A DNA stretch of 64,000 nucleotides from JACVRX01 sp963831385. GTDB taxonomy: Bacteria > Actinomycetota > Actinomycetes > Jiangellales > Jiangellaceae. The stretch covers positions 434,001 through 498,000 of the forward strand of contig CAWHPW010000011.1 of assembly GCA_963831385.1 (NCBI GenBank), in the 5' to 3' direction. Positions 1-9,252 of this stretch are shown here, piece after piece. The stretch's first letter is position 1; every line of letters begins with the position of its first letter. A model generated the notes under the pieces. That model saw only the letters and a list, made by a program, of their open reading frames with translations. It was not told the origin of the DNA and did not search any database. Both the position numbers and the translations under genes were made by a program.

Positions 1-604
1 CGTAGACATAGACGAGTGAGGGCTCAGCCTGGGCGGCGAGCGCTGCCGCGGCGACGCGCTCTCCCACACTGTCGGCTCCGCTGAAACCAGGGCTGCGCAA
101 GCCCGCAACGGTCAGGCCGGACTTGCGGAACCGGCGCTGGCCGACCACGGTTACTGCTACGCCGGCCCGGCCAGCACGCTCGAACACGGTGGGATGCGGT
201 TGATAGGCAACCGGGTCGACCGAGGGGTCCCACTTGAGGGCATTCAGCAATGTCATCCGACCCGGAATCCGGGTCGTGTACCCGAGCACTCCGTGTCGTC
301 CTGGCGGAAGCCCGGTGCCGAAGCTGGTGAGGCTCGTCGCCGTCGTCGTCGGACTACCGGCGGTGATCTGACGCCCAGGGAGCGAGGTAAGGAACGACGC
401 CTGTGCCGGGTGAGCGCGCAGCAGGTTCCACCCCAGGCCGTCGACCAGCAGCACGCAGTAGCGCCGGCCTCGCGGCAGCCCGAGGGTGTCGTGCTCACCC
501 GGAACACCCAATGCCGCGAGAGCCGACGGCAACACATCGGCCAGGGACGCCTCGCCGTATCTGGGCAGGACCAGTCCATCCGACGGCGAAGCCGCCGTCG
601 TCAC
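1..604 (-). CDS. Alkaline phosphatase / nucleotide pyrophosphatase family protein (3' part cut by window edge)
   Basis: This frame opens at a GTG at 602-604 that overlaps the TGA of the upstream DUF5998 gene (GTGA junction). It runs off the left edge, so about 201 N-terminal residues are visible. Metal-dependent type I phosphodiesterases use an Asp and a Thr/Ser nucleophile. Here the Asp lies in LLVDGLGW (about residue 55) and the Thr run is GSPTTTATSLTSFG (about residues 84-97), followed by GLPPGRHGVLGY, typical of the family. It would hydrolyse a phosphodiester or pyrophosphate bond; the substrate is not evident. The overlap suggests coupled translation with DUF5998. The C-terminal metal ligands lie outside the window. 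Confidence 0.85.
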   Translation of the reverse strand, partial: MTTAASPSDGLVLPRYGEASLADVLPSALAALGVPGEHDTLGLPRGRRYCVLLVDGLGWNLLRAHPAQASFLTSLPGRQITAGSPTTTATSLTSFGTGLPPGRHGVLGYTTRIPGRMTLLNALKWDPSVDPVAYQPHPTVFERAGRAGVAVTVVGQRRFRKSGLTVAGLRSPGFSGADSVGERVAAAALAAQAEPSLVYVY

Positions 605-1212
605 TGCACGCGCACCGGTACCCGCGGAACGCGGACCGTCGCCGCCGACAGGGTGCGGGCGAAGTCGAGCAGGTCCTCGACGAGCCGGCCACCGTCGGCG
701 GCCTCACTGATCCGCAGGGAGAAGTCGTCAGCGGTCAGCGACCCGGTGTACCCGTGGTCGGCCTCGCACTCGGGATCCCCACAACTTGCTGGCTCGAGGT
801 CGACCCGGCTCATCGCCCCCCAGCCGACGGTCATCACCACCTCGCGGACGGGGTCGCCTCTGTTGTACGAGGCCGGTGAGGTGACCGTCCGGCTCGTCAC
901 CACGGACAAGATGCGATCGAGCGGCACTGCTTCAGTCGACGTCGTTGCGTACGGCAGAGGGTGCGATTCGTCGGAGGGATACTCATCGGTGTGTCCGACG
1001 ATGAGGCGGGTCGAGGTGAGCACCAACACGCTGCAATGGCGCCGGATCTCCTCGCGATCGAAATGTGGCTCGTGATGGACGATGAATGCCCTTGGGTCTT
1101 CGCCGCCCAACGCGGTTCCTAGCGCATCCAGGACCAGCGCCGGGTAGTAGCCCGCCTGCTGGATGGCCCGCCGAAGCTCTTCGTAGATGCCGGTGACTGG
1201 CATGTCACCCAT
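601..1212 (-). CDS. DUF5998 family protein
   Basis: A protein of about 200 residues recognised as the actinobacterial DUF5998 family, whose function is unknown. Visible hallmarks are an N-terminal helix with AGYYPALVLDAL, HHEPHFDREEIRRH, and a Cys-containing stretch DLEPASCGDPECEADHGY followed by ADDFSLRISEAADG. The Cys/Asp/His segment could bind metal, but that is inference. Two starts are possible, ATG at 1212 and ATG at 1203 (MPVTGIYEELRR); the second begins closer to the conserved region. It is translationally coupled to the downstream phosphodiesterase by a 4-base overlap, a pairing found in several actinomycetes. Confidence 0.8.
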   Translation of the reverse strand: MGDMPVTGIYEELRRAIQQAGYYPALVLDALGTALGGEDPRAFIVHHEPHFDREEIRRHCSVLVLTSTRLIVGHTDEYPSDESHPLPYATTSTEAVPLDRILSVVTSRTVTSPASYNRGDPVREVVMTVGWGAMSRVDLEPASCGDPECEADHGYTGSLTADDFSLRISEAADGGRLVEDLLDFARTLSAATVRVPRVPVRVQ

Positions 1213-1250
1213 CCTTGCACGGCTGCTACCTCCGACCGTGCCGCGCCAGA

Positions 1251-3920
1251 TCAGGACAGCCGCCGCGCGTACCAGTCCGACCGGGCAGTAGTGGGCGCCA
1301 CTCGGGCTGACGCGTTGACAACCGCCAGTCCGCGCTCGGCCACCAGCACCGGGTCGAGGACGAGCTCGGTGACTTCCGGCAGCTCGTCGGTGAGCTTGGA
1401 GACGCGATGCAGGAGGTCGGCTACGGCGTCGAGGTCGGCCACGACGCCACCGTGGTACCCGAGAAGCAGCGGCGCGGACTTGGGCTCGCGGATCATCTCG
1501 ACCGCATCCACGTCGGTGAGCGGTGGGATTCGATACGACCGGTCACCCAGCAGCTCGGTCGTGACACCCGATACGCCGAAGGAGACAACCGGCCCGAACA
1601 ACGGGTCCTCCACAGCTCGAACGGCTATCGGAACACCGGTCGTGGCCATCGGCTGGACGACGAATGCAGCCTCGGCCGGGTGCGCGACAGTCCGCTCCAT
1701 GGTTGTCCAGGCGTCGCGCATTTCCGCGGGGTTGTCGATGTGGCGCCACACATCGGCAAGGTCGGGCCGGTGCCGTAGATACGGCGCCGTGGCCTTCAAG
1801 ACGACGTCCCAGCCCAGCCGTTCGCCGGCCTCGACGGCATCGTCGACAGTCTTCGCCGGCACCATCTCCAGCAGCGTGATGCCGTAGCTCGCCAACAACC
1901 GGCGCAGTCGCGGCATTGTCAACACCGCGCCTGCGGGTTCGTCGGCAACGGCGTCGGCGATGACCTGCCGGGCGGCATCGGCGTCACAACCGGCGACCTC
2001 CGGGACGAGGCCATGCGGCCGGTTGCGCCACAACGCATACGAAGTGGCATGGGCAAGCGCCGCGGCGGCCTCCTCCGGCGACGGGTAGGAGGGAACCGAG
2101 CCACGGGCCGGAGCACCGCTGGCGTCGAGAACCCGGAGTGCCTCGGGCACTCCCCCGCTGCCCAGAAACGTCGTGACAATGGGCTTCGAGCAACTCGCGG
2201 CGACGGCCGCCAGCACGCGTGCGACGACCACGGCGCGGCTGGACACGATCGTCGGGGCGAATACCACGATCACCGAGTCCACTGCCGGGTCATCGGTCAG
2301 CCCGGCCAAAGCGCGCTCGAAATCGGTCGCGGACGCGGCCGGGCCGAGGTCGACCGGGTCACCCGTGACTTCTAGGCCGGCGCTGGTGGCCGCGTCGGCC
2401 GCCAGCAGGCCCAGGGAGTCGGAGTTGCCGACGACCGCCACCCGTCGGCCCATTGGCAGTGGCTGGAAGGCGAGTACCTGAGCGACGTCGAACATCTCCG
2501 CAAGGGTGTCCACCTGGATGACACCGGACTGCCGGAACATCGCGTCGATCGAAGCCGCGGGCGCCTCCGTCAGCCGCACGGTATGACCGACCGGGATGCC
2601 CTGAGTCGACCGGCCGCTCTTGACCGTGACCACCGGCTTCGCCGTCGCCACCCGCCGTGCCAACCGGGCAAACTTGCGTGGGTTTCCCAGCGACTCCAGG
2701 TAGAGCAGCACGACCTCCGTCGCCGGATCATCCTGCCAATACTGGAGCAGGTCGTTCCCGGAGACGTCCGCACGATTGCCGGCGGACACGAACGTGGACA
2801 GGCCCAACCCACGAGTCGCGACCGACTCCAGGATGGCCACCCCGAGGGCGCCCGACTGGGAGAAGAAGCCCACTCGGCCGGCGATGGGCACGACCGTCGC
2901 CATGGAAGCGTTGAGGGAGAACTCCGGGTCGTTGTTCACAATGCCGAGGCAGTTGGGGCCGACAACCCGCATCCCGTTGGAACGCGCGATCCGCACCAAC
3001 TCCGACTGCCGGCGCCGCCCGTCTGGTCCCGTCTCGGCAAACCCGGCGGATACCACGACGAGTCCGCGGACACCCTTGGCCGCGCAGTCGCGGACCACAT
3101 CCAAGACCGCGTCCGCAGGCACTGCGATGACCGCCAGGTCGACAAGTCCCGGGACGTCGCGGACGGTTGGGTAAGCGGGAACGCCGGACACTGCGCTGGC
3201 ACTCGGGTTGACCGCATAGACCCGACCGGTAAACCCGCCTTGGACCAGGTTGCGGACGAGCACCTGACCGACCTTGTCGCGCGACCTGCTGGCACCGATG
3301 ACTGCCACTGATCCGGGCTCGAGCAGCCGCCGGATGGACCGAGCCTCAGCCCGCTGCTCCCGCGCGACCATGACCTCGACCGAATCATCGGTCGGCCGAA
3401 TCTCGAACTCGACGTGCACGATTCCGTCATCGATCCGGCTGCTCAGGGTGTACCCGGCCTCGGCGAACACCGTGATCATCCGGTGGTTCTGCGGCAGCAC
3501 CTCAGCCACGAACCGCCGTACCCCGCGCTCGCGAGCCGCCTGGGCGAGATGCTCCAGCAGCACACTGCCGACCCCGCGACCCTGGTGCGCGTCCTCGACC
3601 AGAAACGCGACCTCGGCCTGGCTGGCATCTATCCGGTCGTACCGCGCGACCGCGATCATGTCCTGCCCGGTGAGCAGGATCAGTGCTACCCGATCGTCAT
3701 GGTCGACCCGCGTGAACCGCCGGACATCGGCTTCGGAGAGGGCCGGATAGGGCGCGAAGAAACGGAAGTATTTCGACTCGTCGCTGACGCGTCCGTAGAA
3801 CGCCACCAACCTGTCCGCATCGTCGGGCACGATCGGCCGCAGGTGCGCGGTGGCTCCGTCGGAGAGGACGACGTCGGCTTCCCAGCGTGCCGGGTACGCC
3901 GGAGCCGAAGCCGCCTGCAC
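1251..3920 (-). CDS. GNAT acetyltransferase fused to NDP-forming acyl-CoA ligase-like protein (Pat-type protein acetyltransferase)
   Basis: An 889-residue multidomain protein. Residues about 16-175 form a GNAT domain with an acetyl-CoA loop QGRGVGSVLL (about 115). A CoA-binding Rossmann domain follows (PGSVAVIGAS, about 206), then a succinyl-CoA-ligase-like domain (VGFFSQSGALGVA, about 353) and an ATP-grasp domain (from about 675). The same parts, in other orders, make up PatZ/PatA lysine acetyltransferases, which acetylate acetyl-CoA synthetase and other enzymes; the ligase half usually senses acyl-CoA rather than catalysing. The N-terminal GNAT arrangement is the usual actinobacterial one. 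Whether this ligase half is active cannot be read here. It is probably the lead gene of the leftward run ending in the phosphodiesterase. Confidence 0.85.
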   Translation of the reverse strand: MQAASAPAYPARWEADVVLSDGATAHLRPIVPDDADRLVAFYGRVSDESKYFRFFAPYPALSEADVRRFTRVDHDDRVALILLTGQDMIAVARYDRIDASQAEVAFLVEDAHQGRGVGSVLLEHLAQAARERGVRRFVAEVLPQNHRMITVFAEAGYTLSSRIDDGIVHVEFEIRPTDDSVEVMVAREQRAEARSIRRLLEPGSVAVIGASRSRDKVGQVLVRNLVQGGFTGRVYAVNPSASAVSGVPAYPTVRDVPGLVDLAVIAVPADAVLDVVRDCAAKGVRGLVVVSAGFAETGPDGRRRQSELVRIARSNGMRVVGPNCLGIVNNDPEFSLNASMATVVPIAGRVGFFSQSGALGVAILESVATRGLGLSTFVSAGNRADVSGNDLLQYWQDDPATEVVLLYLESLGNPRKFARLARRVATAKPVVTVKSGRSTQGIPVGHTVRLTEAPAASIDAMFRQSGVIQVDTLAEMFDVAQVLAFQPLPMGRRVAVVGNSDSLGLLAADAATSAGLEVTGDPVDLGPAASATDFERALAGLTDDPAVDSVIVVFAPTIVSSRAVVVARVLAAVAASCSKPIVTTFLGSGGVPEALRVLDASGAPARGSVPSYPSPEEAAAALAHATSYALWRNRPHGLVPEVAGCDADAARQVIADAVADEPAGAVLTMPRLRRLLASYGITLLEMVPAKTVDDAVEAGERLGWDVVLKATAPYLRHRPDLADVWRHIDNPAEMRDAWTTMERTVAHPAEAAFVVQPMATTGVPIAVRAVEDPLFGPVVSFGVSGVTTELLGDRSYRIPPLTDVDAVEMIREPKSAPLLLGYHGGVVADLDAVADLLHRVSKLTDELPEVTELVLDPVLVAERGLAVVNASARVAPTTARSDWYARRLS

Positions 3921-3950
3921 GGCAGCGACAGTAGCGCCCGGGCGGTCGGG

Positions 3951-4676
3951 TCAGCGGCCGTTCGCGACGGCGGTGAGGCGGCACGCATCCGCCCACGCCG
4001 ACTCATCGACAACCGCGCCGGTCGGCGAGCCATGGCCGGTAGCGTGTCCGGTCCAGGTGGCACAGATGTCGATCGAATCGACGAGCATCGTGCGCAGCAT
4101 CGCGTCCGGGTCCGGAATGAGCGCGTGTGCTGCACCGTCGACAGCACAGCGAACGGCATGCGGAGCCGCATGCCGCCGGAACGCAGCAAGTCGCGGCCGG
4201 ACGTTGCTGGTGAAGCGGGCTGCCCACTGCGCGGCCTGCGGGACTGCGTCCAGGGCGATACGGCTTTCGGTGGAGAGGCTGTCGGCGGGGCGCCCATCGA
4301 GCTCGGCGAGGACGCGTTCGCAGACCAACACCGACACTGCCATCACCCGCTGACGTTCGGCGGCCGCGACCGGTAGCGCGATGGTCGAGCAGCGCAGCGA
4401 GATGAGAGCGTCGATGTGTGGGTCTCCGCCGGTGAGCCCGATCACCGATGGGATCAGCTCGGCGAGCCGAGGACGTCCGTCGTCGGTGGTGTGGTCGTTG
4501 ACGAGACGGGCAACGGAGGCCAGCAGTGAGTGCGTGCACGCGGGGTGGTCACTCCAGCGCTCACCGGCGAGGTACGAGGCCAACTCCATGAAGCACGCGC
4601 CCTTGCGGGGGTTGCGGTGCTTGCCGCGTGACAGCAAGGGCAGCATCTCCGGCGATTGCGGCGGGAAGTTCGACAT
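3951..4676 (-). CDS. Conserved actinobacterial protein of unknown function
   Basis: A soluble protein of about 241 residues with no family I can name. The start is placed at ATG 4676 (MSNFPPQSPEMLPLLSRG), because the longer open frame upstream of it is Arg/Gly-rich and overlaps the parC promoter region. The N-terminus has a basic segment (LLSRGKHRNPRKGACFMELA) followed by an all-helical Ala-rich body. Several Cys residues are scattered without a clear CxxC pair. It is divergent from parC, 130 bp away, and precedes the GNAT/acyl-CoA ligase gene in the same direction. No functional assignment is justified. Confidence 0.75.
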   Translation of the reverse strand: MSNFPPQSPEMLPLLSRGKHRNPRKGACFMELASYLAGERWSDHPACTHSLLASVARLVNDHTTDDGRPRLAELIPSVIGLTGGDPHIDALISLRCSTIALPVAAAERQRVMAVSVLVCERVLAELDGRPADSLSTESRIALDAVPQAAQWAARFTSNVRPRLAAFRRHAAPHAVRCAVDGAAHALIPDPDAMLRTMLVDSIDICATWTGHATGHGSPTGAVVDESAWADACRLTAVANGR

Positions 4677-4806
4677 GGCATGTCCCCCAGGACGGCCGGA
4701 CCTGACACGGACCAGTCTGCGCCCATACCGCCGTCGCCGCCACCGTCCGGCCCGATCGGCGTCCCCGCGCGGGTCGTTCCGGTGGCCCGGAACCCACCGG
4801 GACACA

Positions 4807-7263
4807 ATGGCTGACATGGCCCGCCGAACCCCGAACCCGCCGCCTCCCGAGGACGTCGAGGAGCGAATTCACGACGTCGACGTGACCGAGGAAATGCGCG
4901 GGAGCTTCCTCGAGTACGCGTACTCCGTCATCTACTCGCGGGCGATTCCGGACGCTCGCGACGGCCTGAAGCCGGTTCAGCGCCGAATCCTGTTCCAGAT
5001 GAGCGAGATGGGCCTGCGCCCTGACCGGGCGCACGTCAAATGCGGCCGGGTCGTCGGTGACGTCATGGGCCGGCTCCACCCGCACGGCGACGGCGCCATC
5101 TACGACGCCCTGGTCCGGATGGCTCAGCCGTGGGTCATGCGGGTTCCACTGGTCGACGGGCATGGGAACTTTGGATCTCTGGACGACGGTCCGGCGGCCT
5201 ACCGATACACCGAATGCCGACTGGCTGAGCCGGCGATGCTGCTCACCGGATCGCTCGACGAAGACGTCGTCGACATGGTCCCCAACTACGACGGCCAGTT
5301 CGAGCAGCCGGAGGTGCTGCCAGCAGCCTTTCCGAACCTGTTGGTCAATGGAGCGAGCGGGATTGCCGTGGGAATGGCGACCAACATGCCGCCGCACAAC
5401 CTCGGCGAGGTCGTCGAGGCAGCGCGTCACCTGCTCGCCCATCCGGACGCCACGCTGGACGATCTGATGCGGTTCGTGCCAGGGCCGGACCTGCCGACCG
5501 GTGGGCGAATCATCGGTCTGGACGGAATCCGGGACGCCTACGAGTCCGGGCGTGGCTCGTTCCGGATTCGTGCCGCTGCCCGGATCGAGAACATCACCCC
5601 ACGCCGGAAGGGCATCGTCATCACCGAACTGCCCTACAACGTCGGGCCCGAGCGGGTGCGCGAGCGAATCGCCGATCTCGTGCGCAGTAGAAAGCTCCAA
5701 GGCGTGACCGACGTCGAGGACTACACCGACCGGAACACAGGGCTTCGCCTCGTGGTCGAGCTCAAGGGCGGTTTCGTCGCGGAAGCCGTCCTCGACCAGC
5801 TGTACCGGCTCACCCCGCTGGAGGACTCGTTCTCGATCAACAACGTCGCCTTGGTCGACGGTCAGCCGCAGACGATGGGCCTCAAGCGGCTGCTGGAGGT
5901 CTTCGTCGCCCACCGCGTGGACGTCGTCCGCCGGCGGTCGGAATACCGGCGGAACAAGGCCGCGGAGCGATTGCACCTCGTCGACGGCCTGTTGGTGGCA
6001 CTGCTCGACATCGACGAGGTCATCCAGGTGATTCGCTCCTCGGCTGACGCGAACGAGGCACGGGCAAGACTGATGGCCGTCTTCGACCTCTCCGACGTCC
6101 AGGCCCGGTACATCCTGGACACCCCGCTGCGCCGTTTGACCCGCTACGACCGGCTCGAGTTGGAACGCGAACAGGAGTCGCTGCGGACAACGATCACGGA
6201 GCTGACCGCGATCCTGGACGACCCATCGGTCCTGCGTCAGTTGGTCGCCGACGAGCTCGCCGAGGTCGCTGCCACGCACGCCACTCCGCGGCGGACCGTG
6301 CTGCTGGAAAGCGTGGGTCAGCCCTTGGTTGCCGCATCGGCCGACCTCGAGGTGGCCGACGAGCCCTGTCATGTGCTCCTGTCGTCGACGGGGCTACTGG
6401 CCCGCACGACCACGGCAGAGCCGCTGTCGACCGCACGCAAACGGGCAAAGCACGACGTCGTGGTGTCCTCGGTTCTGGCAACGGCTCGAGGACATGTCGG
6501 CCTCGTCACCAGCCGCGGCCGGATGATCCGGCTGCCGGTGCTGGACCTACCGGCGCTGCCACCGACGGCACAGGCACCGACGCTGGCCGGCGGGGCTCCG
6601 CTCAAGGAGTTCGTCGAGCTGGCTCGCGACGAGCAGGTCTTGTGCCTGGCGACACTCGACGCAGACTCGCCCGGCCTGGCGCTCGGCACCGAGCGGGGTG
6701 TGGTGAAGCGGTTGACTCCGGATCACCCGTCGAACAAGGACAGCTGGGAGGTCATCCGACTCGACGACAGCGACAGAGTCGTGGGTGCTGTCGAACTGAC
6801 GGCCGACGAGATAGATCTGATTTTCGTGACCTCCGACGCGCAGTTGTTGCGATTTCCGGCCGGCTCGGTCCGGCCGCAGGGGCGCCCCGGCGGTGGAATC
6901 GCCGGAGTACGGCTCGGAGCTGGACATCGCGTCGTGTTCTTCGGGGCAGTCGACCCGTCGCGCGAGTCGGTCGTCGTCACGGTCGCCGGCTCGTCGGGCT
7001 CCCTGCCCGGTACGCAGCCAGGCAGCGTCAAGGTGACTCCCGTTGCGGAGTACCCCACCAAGGGGCGGGCCACCGGCGGCGTCCGGTGTCATCGGTTCCT
7101 TCGCGGCGAGGATGTCCTGCTGCTGGCCTGGGCCGGCGCCGCTCCGGCGGCGGCAGCGGCGGCCAGCGGCGTTCCCGTCGCACTGCCTGAGCCGAGCGGC
7201 CGGCGCGACGGCTCGGGCGTGCCGGCGCCACAGGTCATTGCCGCGGTCAGTGGACCGGCCTGA
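4807..7263 (+). CDS. parC: DNA topoisomerase IV subunit A (ParC; GyrA family)
   Basis: Breakage-reunion subunit of a type IIA topoisomerase, about 818 residues. The catalytic Tyr is in AAYRYTECR (about Tyr134). The upstream winged-helix segment has SRAIPDARDGLKPVQRRIL, and the C-terminal half carries the beta-pinwheel repeats expected for DNA wrapping. ParC rather than GyrA is inferred from position: parE, DUF7455 and the principal sigma gene follow within 15 kb, as in Streptomyces around hrdB, whereas gyrA/gyrB normally sit near dnaA. ATG 4807 has a GGGA at a suitable distance; ATG 4816 (MARRTPN) is the alternative and matches the usual N-terminus of homologues. It would pair with the ParE at 13294-15414. 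Confidence 0.95.
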   Translation: MADMARRTPNPPPPEDVEERIHDVDVTEEMRGSFLEYAYSVIYSRAIPDARDGLKPVQRRILFQMSEMGLRPDRAHVKCGRVVGDVMGRLHPHGDGAIYDALVRMAQPWVMRVPLVDGHGNFGSLDDGPAAYRYTECRLAEPAMLLTGSLDEDVVDMVPNYDGQFEQPEVLPAAFPNLLVNGASGIAVGMATNMPPHNLGEVVEAARHLLAHPDATLDDLMRFVPGPDLPTGGRIIGLDGIRDAYESGRGSFRIRAAARIENITPRRKGIVITELPYNVGPERVRERIADLVRSRKLQGVTDVEDYTDRNTGLRLVVELKGGFVAEAVLDQLYRLTPLEDSFSINNVALVDGQPQTMGLKRLLEVFVAHRVDVVRRRSEYRRNKAAERLHLVDGLLVALLDIDEVIQVIRSSADANEARARLMAVFDLSDVQARYILDTPLRRLTRYDRLELEREQESLRTTITELTAILDDPSVLRQLVADELAEVAATHATPRRTVLLESVGQPLVAASADLEVADEPCHVLLSSTGLLARTTTAEPLSTARKRAKHDVVVSSVLATARGHVGLVTSRGRMIRLPVLDLPALPPTAQAPTLAGGAPLKEFVELARDEQVLCLATLDADSPGLALGTERGVVKRLTPDHPSNKDSWEVIRLDDSDRVVGAVELTADEIDLIFVTSDAQLLRFPAGSVRPQGRPGGGIAGVRLGAGHRVVFFGAVDPSRESVVVTVAGSSGSLPGTQPGSVKVTPVAEYPTKGRATGGVRCHRFLRGEDVLLLAWAGAAPAAAAAASGVPVALPEPSGRRDGSGVPAPQVIAAVSGPA

Positions 7264-7271
7264 CGGCCCCG

Positions 7272-7928
7272 TCACGCGGCCGACGGTTGGTACGGCGGCA
7301 GCTTCAGCTCAATCCGGATGGCCTGTTGCACGGTCGCGATGTCCGGCCGGGCGTCGACCGTGACCACGAACTCCTTGCGCCGGAACAGGTCCAGCACCGG
7401 GTCGGTCTTCTCGTGATAGTCCTTCAGCCGGGTCGCGAGCGCTTCCTCGGTGTCGTCTTCGCGACGGACCAACTCGCCGCCGCAGACGTCGCAGCGGCCC
7501 TCCACCTCGGGACGGTGCGCCATCAGGTTGTAGTCCAGGCGGCAGTTGGAGCAGAGCCGGCGGGCCAGCACGCGCCGACGAACTTCGTCGTCGGGCAGGT
7601 CCAGGTGGATCACCGCATCGATGTCGTACCTTTCGAGGAAGAACATCGCCTGCGGTCGGTTCCGGGGGAAGCCGTCGACGATGAACCCGTAGTTCCAGTC
7701 GTGCTGGTCGAGCCGCTCGTGGACGACCCGCTCCACGAGATCGTCACCGACCAGTTCGCCGGCCGCCATGATCCGGCGCACCTGCGCGCCCAGCTTGGTG
7801 TGGTTCTGCACATGCCAGCGAAAGATGTCGCCGACGCTGATCTGGGTCATGTCGAGATCGCGGGCCAGTACGGCCGCCTGGGTGCCCTTTCCGCTCCCCT
7901 GCGCTCCCATCAGGACGTACTTGCGCAT
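7272..7928 (-). CDS. Adenylate kinase-like nucleoside monophosphate kinase with zinc lid
   Basis: About 218 residues. A P-loop GAQGSGKGTQ lies at the N-terminus, and IVDGFPRNRPQA is the conserved NMP-binding Asp/Arg signature. A Cys4 lid is visible: CSNC, then CDVCGGEL, as in zinc-containing adenylate kinases. The start at ATG 7928 (MRKYVLMG) is chosen because it begins right at the P-loop strand; the frame stays open further upstream. The housekeeping adk normally lies in the ribosomal-protein cluster, so this is probably a paralogue with an unknown preferred substrate. It lies 49 bp downstream of arcA in the same direction and may be cotranscribed. Its 3' end is only 8 bp from that of the convergent parC. 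Confidence 0.85.
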   Translation of the reverse strand: MRKYVLMGAQGSGKGTQAAVLARDLDMTQISVGDIFRWHVQNHTKLGAQVRRIMAAGELVGDDLVERVVHERLDQHDWNYGFIVDGFPRNRPQAMFFLERYDIDAVIHLDLPDDEVRRRVLARRLCSNCRLDYNLMAHRPEVEGRCDVCGGELVRREDDTEEALATRLKDYHEKTDPVLDLFRRKEFVVTVDARPDIATVQQAIRIELKLPPYQPSAA

Positions 7929-7977
7929 GATCGAACAGTGACACATCTGAGCCACGACGACCACCGATAGTGCGCGT

Positions 7978-9240
7978 TCAGAACGCCACAGGATCGCGAA
8001 TGATCGGACAGGTCATGCAGTGGCCGCCCCCTCGACCGCGGCCGAGCTCCGCACCGACGATGGTGATCACCTCGACGCCTGCCTTGCGCAGCAGCGTGTT
8101 GGTGTGGGTGTTGCGGTCATAGGTGAAGACGACACCGGGCTCGAGGGCGACGGCGTTGTTGCCGCTGTCCCACTGCTGCCGCTCGGATGCATAGACGTCG
8201 CCGCCGGTACCGAGGACACGCAGTTCGGACAGCCCGAGCGATTCGGCCACTACGTCGACGAAGGGCTTGGACCCTTCGTCAGTGACCTCGACGCCAGGGG
8301 ACGTGTCGCTCGGCCGCAACGAGAAGGCATGGATGCCGTCGACGATGTTCGGGTAGACGGTCACGATGTCGCGATCGGCGAATGTGAACACGGTGTCGAG
8401 GTGCATCGCGGCACGCAGCTTGGGCATTCCGGCCACGACGACCCGGTCGGCTGCGCCGTTGTCGAACAACGCCGCCGCGACCTGGGTGATGGCCTGTCGC
8501 GAAGTGCGTTCGCTCATGCCCATCAGCACGACACCGTTGCCGACGGGCATGATGTCGCCGCCCTCGAACGTCGCCAGCCCCCATTGCTGCTCCGGGTCGC
8601 CCCACCACACCGTGGACCCGGCGAAGTCGGGATGGAATTCGTAGATCGCCTTGTAGAGCAGCGTCTCGTCGTGGCGGGCGGGCCAGTACAAAGGATTGAA
8701 CGTCATCCCGCCGTACAGCCAGCAGGTTGTATCCCGGGTGTAGAGAGTGTTGGGCAACGGTGGCATCAAGTACTCGCGCACTCCGGTCGACTCGCGGGCC
8801 AGCGCGACATATTCAGGGCGGAAGTCCTCGGGGAGGTCGGAGGTGGCGAGGCCGCCGATCAGGTATTCGGCGAGCTGCCGGTCGTCGAGTGATTCGAGGA
8901 AAGTGCGGGTGTCGTCGACCAGCCCGATGCCGACCTCGTTAGGGACGATCTTTCGGTCGAGCAGCCAAGACTTCGCTTCCGAGATCGCCATGGTCTGGGC
9001 AAGCAGATCGTGCAGCTCGACGACGTCGACTCCATGGGTGCGCAGCTTGTTGACGAAGTCAGCGTGATCGCGCTGGGCGTTCTCGACCCACATCACGTCG
9101 TCGAACAACAGCTCGTCGGCGTTGGTCGGAGTCAACCGCCGATGGGCCAGCCCGGGCGCGCACACGAGGACCTTGCGGAGGCGACCGACCTCGGAATGCA
9201 CCCCGTAGGTCGCCGACGGGGAATCGGTGGTTTCTGTCAC
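7978..9240 (-). CDS. arcA: Arginine deiminase
   Basis: Hydrolyses L-arginine to citrulline and ammonia, the first step of the arginine deiminase pathway. It is 420 residues, the usual length. The guanidine-modifying fold is marked by FEGGDIMP, MHLDTVFTF (catalytic His) and the terminal GGGHCMTCPIIRDP, whose first Cys (about Cys408) is the nucleophile. The nearest upstream gene, 12 bp away and in the same direction, is an arcD-type transporter that is broken. No ornithine carbamoyltransferase or carbamate kinase gene is present in the window, so a complete ATP-yielding pathway cannot be claimed. A role in ammonia production or acid tolerance is possible. Confidence 0.95.
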   Translation of the reverse strand: MTETTDSPSATYGVHSEVGRLRKVLVCAPGLAHRRLTPTNADELLFDDVMWVENAQRDHADFVNKLRTHGVDVVELHDLLAQTMAISEAKSWLLDRKIVPNEVGIGLVDDTRTFLESLDDRQLAEYLIGGLATSDLPEDFRPEYVALARESTGVREYLMPPLPNTLYTRDTTCWLYGGMTFNPLYWPARHDETLLYKAIYEFHPDFAGSTVWWGDPEQQWGLATFEGGDIMPVGNGVVLMGMSERTSRQAITQVAAALFDNGAADRVVVAGMPKLRAAMHLDTVFTFADRDIVTVYPNIVDGIHAFSLRPSDTSPGVEVTDEGSKPFVDVVAESLGLSELRVLGTGGDVYASERQQWDSGNNAVALEPGVVFTYDRNTHTNTLLRKAGVEVITIVGAELGRGRGGGHCMTCPIIRDPVAF

Positions 9241-9252
9241 GTCATGCCCTTC

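Noticed and set aside
4561..6372. 603-residue open frame antisense to parC
   Set aside because: A shadow of a GC-rich gene. It has His/Gln/Val-rich composition without domains, while the sense strand encodes a complete ParC.
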